This document shows positions 36,501-44,572 of a DNA stretch of 64,000 nt, in pieces (position 1 is the first letter of the stretch; each line of letters starts with the position of its first letter). Position numbers and translations under genes: made by a program. The notes under the pieces are model-generated. The model worked only from the letters and a program-made list of their open reading frames with translations. It ran no database searches and was not told the DNA's origin. The DNA is from Akkermansia biwaensis (GTDB taxonomy: Bacteria; Verrucomicrobiota; Verrucomicrobiia; Verrucomicrobiales; Akkermansiaceae), in contig NZ_AP025943.1 of assembly GCF_026072915.1 (NCBI RefSeq), positions 2,604,001 through 2,668,000 of the forward strand, written 5' to 3'.

Positions 36501-39463
36501 AAGCCGGTTCCGGAGACATCAACCTGGGCGGCCTGTCCGGGGACAAGGTGGGCTCCATCAATACAACCACGGCGGGCACCGCCGTTACCGGCCTGACCGG
36601 AAACCTGACCCTGACAGGCGGCAATTCCCTGCACGTAGGGGTAAACAACACTTCCTACGCGGACGGGGGCGACCAGAAGAGCCTGCTTCAATTCAATGAC
36701 ACCGCTACTGGTACCGTCTCGTTCGGCGGGGACGCATCTGACCTGACGCTGCATCTGGACATTGATACGGACATCCTCATTGCCATGCGCGATCTGGAAT
36801 CCGTCGGTATCCTGCTCACCAACGGAACGATTGGCGGCTTGCCGTCGGACAATCTGGTTGAATGGCTTAACCAGCACCTGACCTTTAACGCCACGCTGGA
36901 AAGCCTCGGCTTCGGCATTCAGGGCGTGGAGGGCGGAAGCATCCTGATCTCCGGAAGAACGGACCAGATCTACATTGCATCGGAAGACGGGAACACGGTT
37001 ACCAGCATTCCGGCCCTGAACTCCTATTCCCAGGTCATCGTGAATACGGACCTGGCGCTGAATTTGGACGTACCCGCCGCCAACACGGACAAGACCATCA
37101 TCCGCCATCTTTCCTCCGGTACCTCCACCACGGGCAATCTGAACATCAACGCCACGGGGGACGGCTCCCTGAATGTGGAACTTGCCAACGACCTGGACAA
37201 CTCCGTATTCAACGGCAATCTCACGGTCAACGGCGAGCGTGTGGACCTGGTCAAGACGGGGAACAAAACGCTGACCCTTAACGGCAACGTCACCACGGCC
37301 AATTCCGTGGTCGCGCAGGAGGGGACGCTGGCGCTGAACGGCTCCGCCAACAGCATCGGCACGCTGAACCTTGCCTCCTCTGCAGATGGGGGGGCCAAGG
37401 TAGTTATCCGCGGCATCACCACGGCTTCCCTGGCGGATGACGCGGCAGGCGGCAGCCTGGAAATCGCCTCCGGGGGCACCCTGAAGACTACCGGAGATTC
37501 CACGCTGGACCGGGCCACTTCCATTTCAGGGGCGGGAACGCTGAATGTTCAGGAAGGTTCCAGCCTGACTCTGTCCGGTGAAGCCGGGCTGTCCGGCACG
37601 TCCGTCACGCTGAATGGAACCCTGAGCCTGGACGGCACGGGGGACAAGTCCATTCTGCGGCTGTCCGGTTCCGGCGCTCTGGACTTGAACGGGAACACCC
37701 TGTCCATCACCTCCACCACGCCGGGAAGCGCCTCCTTCTCCGGCACTTTGCAGGGAGAGGGCACTCTGGACATCTCCGGAAAGGTCACTCAGGAAATGCG
37801 GACCGGGAGCACCGCGTACGACTTGAACGTGCATGACGGCGGCACGCTCGTCCTGAAGGGGACGGAGGCTTCCGCCAGACTTGACTACAGGAATGTGGCG
37901 GTGGGTTCTTCCGGCATCCTGCGCGTGGAAGCCACCGGCTCAGGCAGCGGAAACGCCAATACGGCCTTGAATCTGAACAGCATTGACTTCCAGAGCGGTT
38001 CCACCACGGAATTCGTGTACAACCTGAACCAGACGGACCCCTTCAACTCCGCCATGATCACGGCGGACTCCATCACCATCGGCGATGGAGCCCAGTTCGT
38101 GCTTGCCAACATGGCGGGCAACACCGGCCTGGGCACGTATGATAACCTGGAAAACGTGGTGCTGATGACGGCGGACCTGATCAATGGACTGGATGAAGGA
38201 GCTTCCCTTTCCATCGGAACCTCCGGACTTTTTGCCGTGTACTACAAGGATGCCGTCATGTCCAGGGACGGGGACAACATCGTGTTGAACGCCACCGTAC
38301 AGCAGGAAAACATCTTCACGCCCGCCGCTGACTCCTACAATTCGGCTGCCGGTTCCAATCTCCTGTGGGAAGCCAGAAACAATCTGGACGCCACTTCACA
38401 ACTGGGCCAGTTCATGAATGCCGTGAGCAACATGATCACGGGGGACGCACCGAATTTGGCCGGCGCATCCAGAGCGCTGGCGGCAGCGGCGGGTTCCACG
38501 GTCAACGCCCTGGGCACGGCCCAGCGCGACGCCCTGCGCGAACAAATGGGATGGATACGCAACCGCACCAACCAAATGGGCGTCAACCCCGCCTACATCA
38601 ACGAAGACCTTCCCTACTTCCACATGTGGATGGAAGGCACGGGCTCCTACGCCCAGCTGGACACTAAAGGTGATGAAAGCGGCTACAAGCTCACCACCTG
38701 GGGAGGCACCTTCGGGGTGGACGTGGACCTCAGCGACTCCTTCACGATGGGGGCGGCCTTCACGGCCAACTACGGCGACCTGACGGCCAGCGCGGCGGAC
38801 ACGGCCGATGGCCACCTGGACAGCTACTACGCCAACCTCTTCGGGCGCTACCAGAGCAAGAGATGGGCCCACACGCTCATCCTGACGGGCGGGTGGAACG
38901 ACGCCAAACTCAACCGGACGGTGGACTACGGAGCGGGCAGCTACAGAACGGAAGGCAGCACCAACGGCTGGGGCCTTGGAGCGATGTATGAACTCACCTA
39001 CGACATCTACCTCAACGAAAACAGGAGCAGCATCCTGCAGCCCCTGTTCAACGCCTCGGTGGTGACAACTCGGATGGACGGCTACCGTGAAACGGGAGCG
39101 GGCAACGCGGGTCTGAGCGTGGACAAGCAGGAATGGACGACGGGCACGCTTGCGCTTGGCGGCCGGTGGATGGGTCTTGTAGGCAGCAACCTCTTCGGGA
39201 GGGAAGCGCTGGCGGAACTGCGTGTCAACGCGGCCCAGGACCTGGGAGACGACCGTGGAGAAACGGCAGTGGGCTTCCTGGCCAACCCCGGCTACACGCA
39301 GCAAGTGCGTGGAGCGAAAGTAGGGAGGACGGCGTTGCAGATAGGAGCGGGTCTGAGCGTGCCGGTAGGGACGCAGGGGACGATCTTTGTGAACGGCAAC
39401 GCGGACATCCGAGACGGAGCCAGCTCCCTGAACGGAAGCATAGGCTACCGCTACGACTTCTAA
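33599..39463 (+). CDS. giant autotransporter with beta-strand-repeat passenger, 1954 aa
   Basis: A paralogue of the preceding gene. The signal peptide is MKLHLPPALLSALLACMAIV with likely cleavage after ARA (about residue 27). The passenger (about 28-1640) carries the same type of beta-strand repeats, for example KTGNGTLTINTDNTGYSGK, KSGDGTLNLGAAVY and QAGTGTLVLTQDNTATG. It ends in a barrel of about 278 residues (from 1677) closing with YRYDF. The passengers are only distantly alike; they align best around the block DTNGNDVTWASV, which matches DTNGNAVTWASL in the first protein. The last ~325 residues are almost the same. It likely displays a different surface beta-helix on an identical outer-membrane anchor. 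The leader holds a hairpin and an inverted-repeat element. The gene ends in a strong hairpin shared with its neighbour. Confidence 0.93.
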   Translation: MKLHLPPALLSALLACMAIVSVPYARAAEYTWLGQNSDIHGANNWNPSVADWAAVWSGTATNTMILDQGSLTGTSKELQASFNTLSIGGITVTGGSDGFSVVKGGVYNRAVNLRDGGAGYTLFDIGGDFSLGSAAAPWANGIIFNADALFKIAAGKTMNLFGPLGVAGEGSRTVTVGADGHSGTLILNTAAQAGMNADWVITGGATLQLNNAAALGSGAVNLNGSHLTAQQDTTLANALTIGGSSGMTVNTATQFSNVILSNASSLNMNGGTLSIAESGSLSLGTSGTVTGNLTLGSGSFLNFSALPSSGAYLLNVTGTLTVNSELLLGEATISGMTWAAGSYDMINAGTITGLPSNSFILGDNLMGSWNTEGGKLTLVVAQAALLEWKGGDGVWSATAPTASPWKNNGVYTNDAAVIMGDIDGHAPQTVTIDGVVSPTIVMVQANDTDYVWNAAEGGGSLEGTANLEKTGNGTLTINTDNTGYSGKIILGGGAIEMGSASALGTGELMFDGGTLRYGAGITADVSDRISAASKENIKVDTNGNDVTWASVDRYKGFAMEKSGDGTLNLGAAVYTNALTVNGGIVSIASGEVQTRFSAGISVSAGSSLAITGSVNGIASGNSASIVINGMSGAGRIELDNQAAKSRFYISGDNSSFTGELVATGLNNNPGNTNDARDIQFATAASMGRGTITLNGRGFWLDSPNTADTAAMATINVLEKGTYLNGGSGNSYYFGGAFTGSGEVTTAMGGDSAFCYLLGDMTGFTGSFNHSSTNSVYTWVFGNGTAATLDNGKLFGDGVILKGSSGTAKYKFSYSDDLVLMNAAVGAEGALNAAVEQAGTGTLVLTQDNTATGTLTITSGKVQLGNGEAAGSWTGQITGAGELLVNRSAGSPVINLNASNNYEGGTVLNGGSVKALGAGSLGTGAVTVNGGSTLDMNGQAVANSVTITKGGLLNAGAYATAGGVNVNAEAGSGDINLGGLSGDKVGSINTTTAGTAVTGLTGNLTLTGGNSLHVGVNNTSYADGGDQKSLLQFNDTATGTVSFGGDASDLTLHLDIDTDILIAMRDLESVGILLTNGTIGGLPSDNLVEWLNQHLTFNATLESLGFGIQGVEGGSILISGRTDQIYIASEDGNTVTSIPALNSYSQVIVNTDLALNLDVPAANTDKTIIRHLSSGTSTTGNLNINATGDGSLNVELANDLDNSVFNGNLTVNGERVDLVKTGNKTLTLNGNVTTANSVVAQEGTLALNGSANSIGTLNLASSADGGAKVVIRGITTASLADDAAGGSLEIASGGTLKTTGDSTLDRATSISGAGTLNVQEGSSLTLSGEAGLSGTSVTLNGTLSLDGTGDKSILRLSGSGALDLNGNTLSITSTTPGSASFSGTLQGEGTLDISGKVTQEMRTGSTAYDLNVHDGGTLVLKGTEASARLDYRNVAVGSSGILRVEATGSGSGNANTALNLNSIDFQSGSTTEFVYNLNQTDPFNSAMITADSITIGDGAQFVLANMAGNTGLGTYDNLENVVLMTADLINGLDEGASLSIGTSGLFAVYYKDAVMSRDGDNIVLNATVQQENIFTPAADSYNSAAGSNLLWEARNNLDATSQLGQFMNAVSNMITGDAPNLAGASRALAAAAGSTVNALGTAQRDALREQMGWIRNRTNQMGVNPAYINEDLPYFHMWMEGTGSYAQLDTKGDESGYKLTTWGGTFGVDVDLSDSFTMGAAFTANYGDLTASAADTADGHLDSYYANLFGRYQSKRWAHTLILTGGWNDAKLNRTVDYGAGSYRTEGSTNGWGLGAMYELTYDIYLNENRSSILQPLFNASVVTTRMDGYRETGAGNAGLSVDKQEWTTGTLALGGRWMGLVGSNLFGREALAELRVNAAQDLGDDRGETAVGFLANPGYTQQVRGAKVGRTALQIGAGLSVPVGTQGTIFVNGNADIRDGASSLNGSIGYRYDF
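38519..39318 (+). repeat. 800-bp barrel cassette, copy 2 (identical to 32090-32889)
   Basis: Direct-repeat partner of the cassette in the first autotransporter, in the same orientation and 6429 bp apart. It covers about residues 1641-1907. Recombination between the copies could delete the second passenger or swap passengers between barrels. Confidence 0.9.
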
Positions 39464-39520
39464 AGGAGGTCAAGACAGGAGTGGGGAGTGGTGTAAACAC
39501 CGCTTCTGCTGCAAAACCAC

Positions 39521-39558
39521 AAGGCCGCCCGGGATGAACCGGGGCGGCCTTGTTGTTG
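39521..39558 (+). terminator. terminator after the second autotransporter
   Basis: AAGGCCGCCC and GGGCGGCCTT form a perfect 10-bp stem, followed by GTTGTTGGG. It matches the hairpin after the first autotransporter, with compensating or improved pairing. Confidence 0.8.
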
Positions 39559-39706
39559 GGCGGGAATGGACACAATGGACTTAATGGACGGGTAGCGTTA
39601 GTAGGGTTAGTAGGCAGGAAGTGTTTTTTCTCCGTTTGGTCCATTACGTCCATAATGTCCACTCTGTCCATTTAGTCCATTTAGTCCATTTAGTCCATTC
39701 CGCCCC
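39558..39706. repeat. TGGAC/GTCCA inverted-repeat element, copy 2, with a 9-bp tandem array
   Basis: GGGCGGGAATGGAC at 39558-39571 pairs with GTCCATTCCGCCCC at 39693-39706 at the base of a long palindrome. Inside, ATGGAC units spaced by three bases face a tandem array of GTCCATTTA (39666-39692, three copies, then a variant). The right end touches the stop codon of the thioesterase gene on the other strand, so it lies between convergent genes. Confidence 0.75.
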
Positions 39707-40441
39707 CTAACCCCACTCCAGCACCGCCTCCGCGCGCAATTCATCTCCCTGCATGATATGGTGGCAGGTAAGATTTCCCTGGCGGAACAACAGGGACTTC
39801 ATCTGCTCTCCGGCATGGCTTTCCTTCCTGAAATGCAGGTGAATGCCCGTCAGGGCATGTTCTTCCTGCCACGCTTCCGGCAGAGATTCCAACGCCCAAA
39901 CCAGATAGGCAGCATTGTTGATATGGCGGTTGAAATCCATGTCCCGTTGTTCTGCCGTCCATTCCCGGATTTCCGGTTGAAGACCTTCTATGTCCATGCG
40001 GACAGGGGCGACCATCTCGCTACAGGGCGTCTCCGGGAATGGGCTGATGTATTTGTTCAGGGGAACGGGGCGCCTGCGGCGGATGTCGATGACGGCCCAG
40101 AGGCAGCTTGCCGCGATAATGCCGTTACCCTCCGCATCCCGGATTTCCAGATTGCGGCGCGCCTGAAGAGGGGAGGCCTGGGCTGTGCAGGTGCGGAGCT
40201 CCACAACCTCTTTCCAGGCAGGGCGGCGTCCGATGGTCATGTCCAGGCGCACCTCCACCCAGGCCAGCCCGCGGGACATGACAAAATCATAGCCGAATCC
40301 CAGGGCGGAGGCGTGTGCCTCCGCTATTTCCTGAAGCCAGTGCAGAACCGTTTCCGGCTTCATGAGGCCGTCCGGCCCGCTCTCATAACTGCGGACGGCG
40401 GCTTGCGTGGAAAAGGTCCCGGCGGCTTCAACATGTTTCAT
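39707..40441 (-). CDS. acyl-ACP thioesterase (FatA/FatB-like)
   Basis: The 244-aa protein has two hotdog folds in tandem, as in acyl-ACP thioesterases, which release free fatty acids from acyl carrier protein. The first half has the start YESGPDGLMKPETVLHWLQE and GLAWVEVRLDM. The second half holds DMDFNRHINNAAYLVWALES, containing the catalytic Asn and His of the 'NrHvNN' motif. Length fits bacterial members. It probably sets the chain length or supply of fatty acids. Its stop codon abuts the palindromic repeat after the second autotransporter. Confidence 0.85.
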   Translation of the reverse strand: MKHVEAAGTFSTQAAVRSYESGPDGLMKPETVLHWLQEIAEAHASALGFGYDFVMSRGLAWVEVRLDMTIGRRPAWKEVVELRTCTAQASPLQARRNLEIRDAEGNGIIAASCLWAVIDIRRRRPVPLNKYISPFPETPCSEMVAPVRMDIEGLQPEIREWTAEQRDMDFNRHINNAAYLVWALESLPEAWQEEHALTGIHLHFRKESHAGEQMKSLLFRQGNLTCHHIMQGDELRAEAVLEWG

Positions 40442-40557
40442 AACCGTTCATGCTACCCGGCCCTTACCGCGGGAGCCAGTCAAAAACGGGTAATCAAGCC
40501 GTAAAAACGGCGGGAGGGGCATAAACCGGATTTCTTACGGACCGTCTTTTCCCGGCG

Positions 40558-41490
40558 TCAAAGAATGCTACGGAAATAGGCAATCGTCTTTTCCAGGCCC
40601 TGTTCCAGCGGAACAGACGGCTGCCAGCCGAGCTTTTCGTACGCCAGCCGTATGTCCGGCTTGCGCTGGACGGGATCGTCCTGGGGAAGGGGGCGGAAAA
40701 CCGTTTTGGAAGAAGCCCCGGTCATTTCAATGACCTTTTCCGCCAGTTCCAGCATGGTGAACTCTCCCGGATTGCCGAGGTTGACTGGCCCGTGGAAATT
40801 TTCCGCCGCCATCATCCGGACCATGCCTTCCACCAGATCGTCCACATACTGGAAACTCCGGGTCTGCCTCCCCGTGCCGTAAATGGTAAGGTCTTCCCCC
40901 TTCAGCGCCTGGACGATGAAATTGGAAACCACGCGGCCGTCATTCAGGGTCATGCGCGGCCCGTACGTGTTGAAAATGCGGATCACCCGGACATCCACAC
41001 CCATCGTGCGGTGGTAATCCATGAACAGGGTTTCCGCACACCTCTTGCCCTCGTCATAGCAGGAGCGCGGACCTGCGGGATTGACGTTGCCCCAGTAGGA
41101 TTCCGGCTGGGGATGAACGGCGGGATCGCCGTACACCTCGCTGGTGGAGGCCTGGAGAATTCTGGCATGGCACCGTTTGGCAAGAGCCAGCATGTTGAGG
41201 GCGCCCAGCACGGAAGTCTTGACCGTATGAATGGGGTCGAGCTGGTAATGAGGGGGGGAGGCGGGACAGGCCAGATTGTAGATTTCATCCACTTCCGCGG
41301 AAAAAGGCTCCGTAACGTCGTGCACCAGCGCCTGGAATCCGGGACGGTCCATTAGGTGCAGCAGATTCTTTCTGGAACCCGTAAAATAATTGTCGATGCT
41401 GGTGACCTCATGTCCCTCGTCCAGCAGGCGTTCACAAAGATGGGAGCCGATGAATCCGGCCCCCCCGGTGACTAAAATCCTTTTGCTCAT
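40558..41490 (-). CDS. UDP-glucuronate decarboxylase (UDP-xylose synthase)
   Basis: This extended short-chain dehydrogenase (310 aa) converts UDP-glucuronate to UDP-xylose using bound NAD+. The ATG at 41490 starts [20 protein letters not shown]; longer upstream frames lack support. The nucleotide fold is GGAGFIGS (about 9-16), the catalytic tyrosine and lysine are in the [11 protein letters not shown] segment, and [16 protein letters not shown] and TSEVYGDP are typical of the UXS group. [10 protein letters not shown] and [14 protein letters not shown] follow. Its product feeds surface polysaccharide synthesis. Neighbours are not glycosyltransferases, so the polymer is unknown. Confidence 0.92.
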   Translation of the reverse strand: MSKRILVTGGAGFIGSHLCERLLDEGHEVTSIDNYFTGSRKNLLHLMDRPGFQALVHDVTEPFSAEVDEIYNLACPASPPHYQLDPIHTVKTSVLGALNMLALAKRCHARILQASTSEVYGDPAVHPQPESYWGNVNPAGPRSCYDEGKRCAETLFMDYHRTMGVDVRVIRIFNTYGPRMTLNDGRVVSNFIVQALKGEDLTIYGTGRQTRSFQYVDDLVEGMVRMMAAENFHGPVNLGNPGEFTMLELAEKVIEMTGASSKTVFRPLPQDDPVQRKPDIRLAYEKLGWQPSVPLEQGLEKTIAYFRSIL

Positions 41491-41672
41491 GGCAGCGTTC
41501 ACATGCGTTTTTGCATCCCGGCGCACTCTCCGGCTCCTGGCAGTCCCTGTCCGGAACGGTGAAACCGCTTCCTGCCGTGCGCCGCCGCCTAATGTCACAT
41601 ATCCGTCACGGGATGGCAAGCTTCATCAAGAAATGCTGCGGTCGCCAGGGCATCTTCTTTTTCCCGTAAAAT

Positions 41673-43310
41673 TCAGGACTTGGGGAGGGTCAGCAGAAAG
41701 CTGGCGCCCCCCAGCGTACCGAACTCCAGTTTCAGGTCCCCGCCCAGGGAGCGGGCGATGTCCCGCGCCAGGGAAAGCCCCAGGCCCACGCCGGGCTTCC
41801 GGCTGTTGGTGGCTTCCTTGGTGCGCCGGAAAGGCTTGAATACCAGCTTGCGGTGCTTGGGGGAAATGCCGGGGCCGTTGTCCCGGAAGCGGATGACGAT
41901 ATTATGGCGGTCCGCCTGGACGGTTAGCTGGACTTTCGCGTTTTCCCCCCTGGCGTACTTGATGGCGTTGGAAGTCAGATTGTCCATGATCTGCTCCACG
42001 GCCACGGCGTCCGTATGGACGGGCAGAATGCGGATGGGCTGGGCCAGCGCAAAGGAAAAACTGATGCCCGCTTCCCGGAGGCGCCGTTCTATCTTCTCCG
42101 CGATGGGTTCAAAAAGCTCCTGGCAGGTGAGCGTGTCCTTCGTGCGCCGGATGGCGTTCCTCTGGAGTTTGGAATAAGCCAGCACATTGTCGATCAAGTG
42201 CTCCAGCCTCCGGCACTCCCGCTGCATGTTGGCGTAATACTCCGGCTTTTTCTGTTCCGGCACCATGCCGTCCTCCAGCATCTCCGTATAAAGGGAAAAT
42301 GAGGTAAGCGGCGTTCTCAGCTCATGAGTGACGGCGGAAACGAAATCCCCGCGCCTCTGTTCCAGGCGGAACGTGCCCAGCATCAGCCAGATGACGCCAG
42401 CCGCCCCCACCAGCACCATGCTCCAGATCAGTGTAAGGGTCCACGTCAGCATCTGCTTGTGGTCCTGTACGGGCAGTTCCGCTGCGTTCCCCGGCAGGAA
42501 AACGAGCGGAGCGTTGGCAAAAAAAAGTGTGCCTTCCCGTCCGGCCTCTTCCGCAGGCGGGGCGGCGGGATCGAAAGTCGCCAGACGGCTCTGGGGGAGC
42601 GCCTTGGCCACCTGTTCCGGGAGACGCCTGTTCAGGCTCTCCATATTCATCAGGGCTCCCTGCAGGTAAACGCCGCGGTTGGTATGCACCTGCCGGAGAA
42701 TATACAGATTGCCCCCGTCTTCCACCGGAACGAAGGAGGAAACGGTCTCCACCTGGGCGGGAACCCCGTCCTGCGGCGGTTCCGGCTCCGGAACCTCGTG
42801 AAGAATTTCATTCCTGATATCCGCCCACAGATTGCCGCTGGCCGGCAGGGAGATGAGGGCGGAAACCTTCTCGTTCAAACGCTGGTAAAGATTCTTCTCC
42901 CTGTTCAGCCTTTCGGAAAGCTCCTTGTTCAGCGCGGGGCCAGTGACCTGCCCGGAAGGGGATATCTGGAGATAGGCCGTGACGTAATCCGGCAGGTAGG
43001 AGGCCAGATTGGAGGAACGGGCGGGTTCGCCGGGGGCCGGTGCGTCCATGCGCTGGTCGTAGGGACGCTTGTAGGCGTAAAAAGGCAGGTACTCGTAATA
43101 GCCGCGCGCCTGCTCAAAAGTGATGAAGGCGGTGAGCAGGCGGTCCATCTCCAGCTTGGCCTCATGAGCCAGGGACTCCACCTTGATGCGGCGTTCGGAA
43201 CGGCCCGTCTCCTCCGCCTGAATCAGGAGGACGTGGGTGAGCCAGCCCAGCGTGCCCACAACCAGCAGCAGGCTGACGGTCAGCAGGATAATGCGGATGC
43301 GCCTGTTCAC
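41673..43310 (-). CDS. sensor histidine kinase
   Basis: The 545-aa protein has a transmembrane helix near 6-29, a large periplasmic sensor of about 260 residues, a second helix near 289-311, then a kinase core. The H-box FVSAVTHELRTPLTS places the phosphorylated histidine at His329. The N-box is EQIMDNLTSNAIKYA, G1 is RDNGPGIS and G2 is GVGLGLSLARDIARSLGG. No HAMP or PAS domain is obvious. The gene begins 3 bases after the response regulator stop, so the two form a two-component system. The signal sensed is unknown; the sensor has no hydrophobic pocket motif I recognise. Confidence 0.93.
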   Translation of the reverse strand: MNRRIRIILLTVSLLLVVGTLGWLTHVLLIQAEETGRSERRIKVESLAHEAKLEMDRLLTAFITFEQARGYYEYLPFYAYKRPYDQRMDAPAPGEPARSSNLASYLPDYVTAYLQISPSGQVTGPALNKELSERLNREKNLYQRLNEKVSALISLPASGNLWADIRNEILHEVPEPEPPQDGVPAQVETVSSFVPVEDGGNLYILRQVHTNRGVYLQGALMNMESLNRRLPEQVAKALPQSRLATFDPAAPPAEEAGREGTLFFANAPLVFLPGNAAELPVQDHKQMLTWTLTLIWSMVLVGAAGVIWLMLGTFRLEQRRGDFVSAVTHELRTPLTSFSLYTEMLEDGMVPEQKKPEYYANMQRECRRLEHLIDNVLAYSKLQRNAIRRTKDTLTCQELFEPIAEKIERRLREAGISFSFALAQPIRILPVHTDAVAVEQIMDNLTSNAIKYARGENAKVQLTVQADRHNIVIRFRDNGPGISPKHRKLVFKPFRRTKEATNSRKPGVGLGLSLARDIARSLGGDLKLEFGTLGGASFLLTLPKS

Positions 43311-43313
43311 GTA

Positions 43314-44018
43314 TCAGGAAAGGAAGGATGAATTCCAGCGGTAGCCCTGGCTTCTGAGCGTCTCCAGGGAGGCGGCCGCCTTCGCGCCCAGCTTGTCACG
43401 CAGGCGCATGACGGTCATCTCCACGGAGCGCGTATCCGTCAGCCGCGGGTCCATGTCCCACACGCGGCGGAGCAGCTCGTCCCTGGTGATGACCCGGTTG
43501 GGATGGGTGGCCATGTAGCTCAGAAGCTCAAACTCGCGCGCGGTGAGGGTGGCCGTCTTGCCATCCTCAAATGTGAGCATGCGGTTGGCGCTGTCCAGCA
43601 CAGCGCCGGGAATGGTGATCTCCCTGATCTGGCGCGGCCGTTCCGGGGACCTGCGCAGCACGGCCTCAATGCGGGCGATCAGTTCCCGGATGCTGAACGG
43701 CTTGACAATGTAATCGTCCGCTCCCAGCTTCAGCCCCTGCACCCGGTCCTCCTCCTCCCCGCGGGCCGTCAGCATGATCACGGGCGTTCCGGGCCGTTCC
43801 TCGGACATGACCTGGAGCACCTGGAAGCCGTCCGCTCCGGGCATCGCCACATCCAGCAGGGCCAGGTCGAAATTGCGTTCCCGCACGGCCCTGATGGCCG
43901 CCAGCCCTTCCTCCGCGGCCAGCACCTCGTAGCCGGAGGCGGTCAGCACGTCCGTCAGGGCGTGCCGGATGCTGTCGTCATCCTCTGCAACCAGAATGGT
44001 GTATGTTAAGCTGCTCAT
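43314..44018 (-). CDS. OmpR-type response regulator
   Basis: The 234-aa regulator has a receiver domain with the acidic pair at Asp13/Asp14, phosphorylated Asp56 in LALLDVAMPGADGF, Thr84 in VIMLTARGEEE and Lys106 in YIVKPFS. A winged-helix DNA-binding domain follows, with LTAREFELLSYMATHPNRVI, then TRDELLRRVW and VEMTVMRLRDKLG. It is the partner of the adjacent sensor kinase. The target genes are not visible in the window; it might regulate the small membrane protein just upstream. Confidence 0.95.
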   Translation of the reverse strand: MSSLTYTILVAEDDDSIRHALTDVLTASGYEVLAAEEGLAAIRAVRERNFDLALLDVAMPGADGFQVLQVMSEERPGTPVIMLTARGEEEDRVQGLKLGADDYIVKPFSIRELIARIEAVLRRSPERPRQIREITIPGAVLDSANRMLTFEDGKTATLTAREFELLSYMATHPNRVITRDELLRRVWDMDPRLTDTRSVEMTVMRLRDKLGAKAAASLETLRSQGYRWNSSFLS

Positions 44019-44138
44019 CGTTTGACCCTATAAAAACACACAATTTCCCCTTTTGTATAGAGAAACCTGCGCCCCTCCGGTAACAATGCCATAACAGGGG
44101 GGGCTTCCGCCGCGGAATTCCCGGCGGTCACGGGCGCT

Positions 44139-44510
44139 TCAATTCTGTGTAAGACTCCGGTACGGGGCCGGCAGGCTGGCGGTGGGAATCTCGATAGCCT
44201 CCATCGGCCCCGGCACGGTGCCTTCAAAAAACGGCACTCCCTTGTAGGAAAGAATAATCCGGGAATGAACCATGCCGGCGGTGGTCTGGCGCAGGAAATC
44301 CCTGTCCCGGAAAACGAGCAGCGTCTTTCCGTTCTCCGCGGCCACGGGGCGGCACTGGAAATTGCCCAGCGTAGCGCCGGAAGCGTCCGTCATCTGCACG
44401 GGCAGCACATACGCCTCTGAAAAAGTGGGGGCGTACACCCCCCACAGGGAAGTAAGGCCCATGACGATGACAATCAGGACGCCGACGAATATTTTCGTGG
44501 AAGTGGACAT
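44139..44510 (-). CDS. small single-pass membrane protein, 123 aa
   Basis: The N-terminus has a transmembrane helix near 6-25 (KIFVGVLIVIVMGLTSLWGV) and the remainder is a beta-rich domain (RIILSYKGVPFFEGTVPG) likely in the periplasm. There is no known family that I can name. It lies 120 bases before the response regulator on the same strand, so it may be the first gene of the two-component operon and perhaps a modulator of the kinase. This role is only inferred from position. Confidence 0.65.
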   Translation of the reverse strand: MSTSTKIFVGVLIVIVMGLTSLWGVYAPTFSEAYVLPVQMTDASGATLGNFQCRPVAAENGKTLLVFRDRDFLRQTTAGMVHSRIILSYKGVPFFEGTVPGPMEAIEIPTASLPAPYRSLTQN

Positions 44511-44572
44511 GCGGAGAGTTGAATAATGGTGCTGGCCGCATGCCCGCGTTCCGGAGCGGATGCCGTGCGGCG

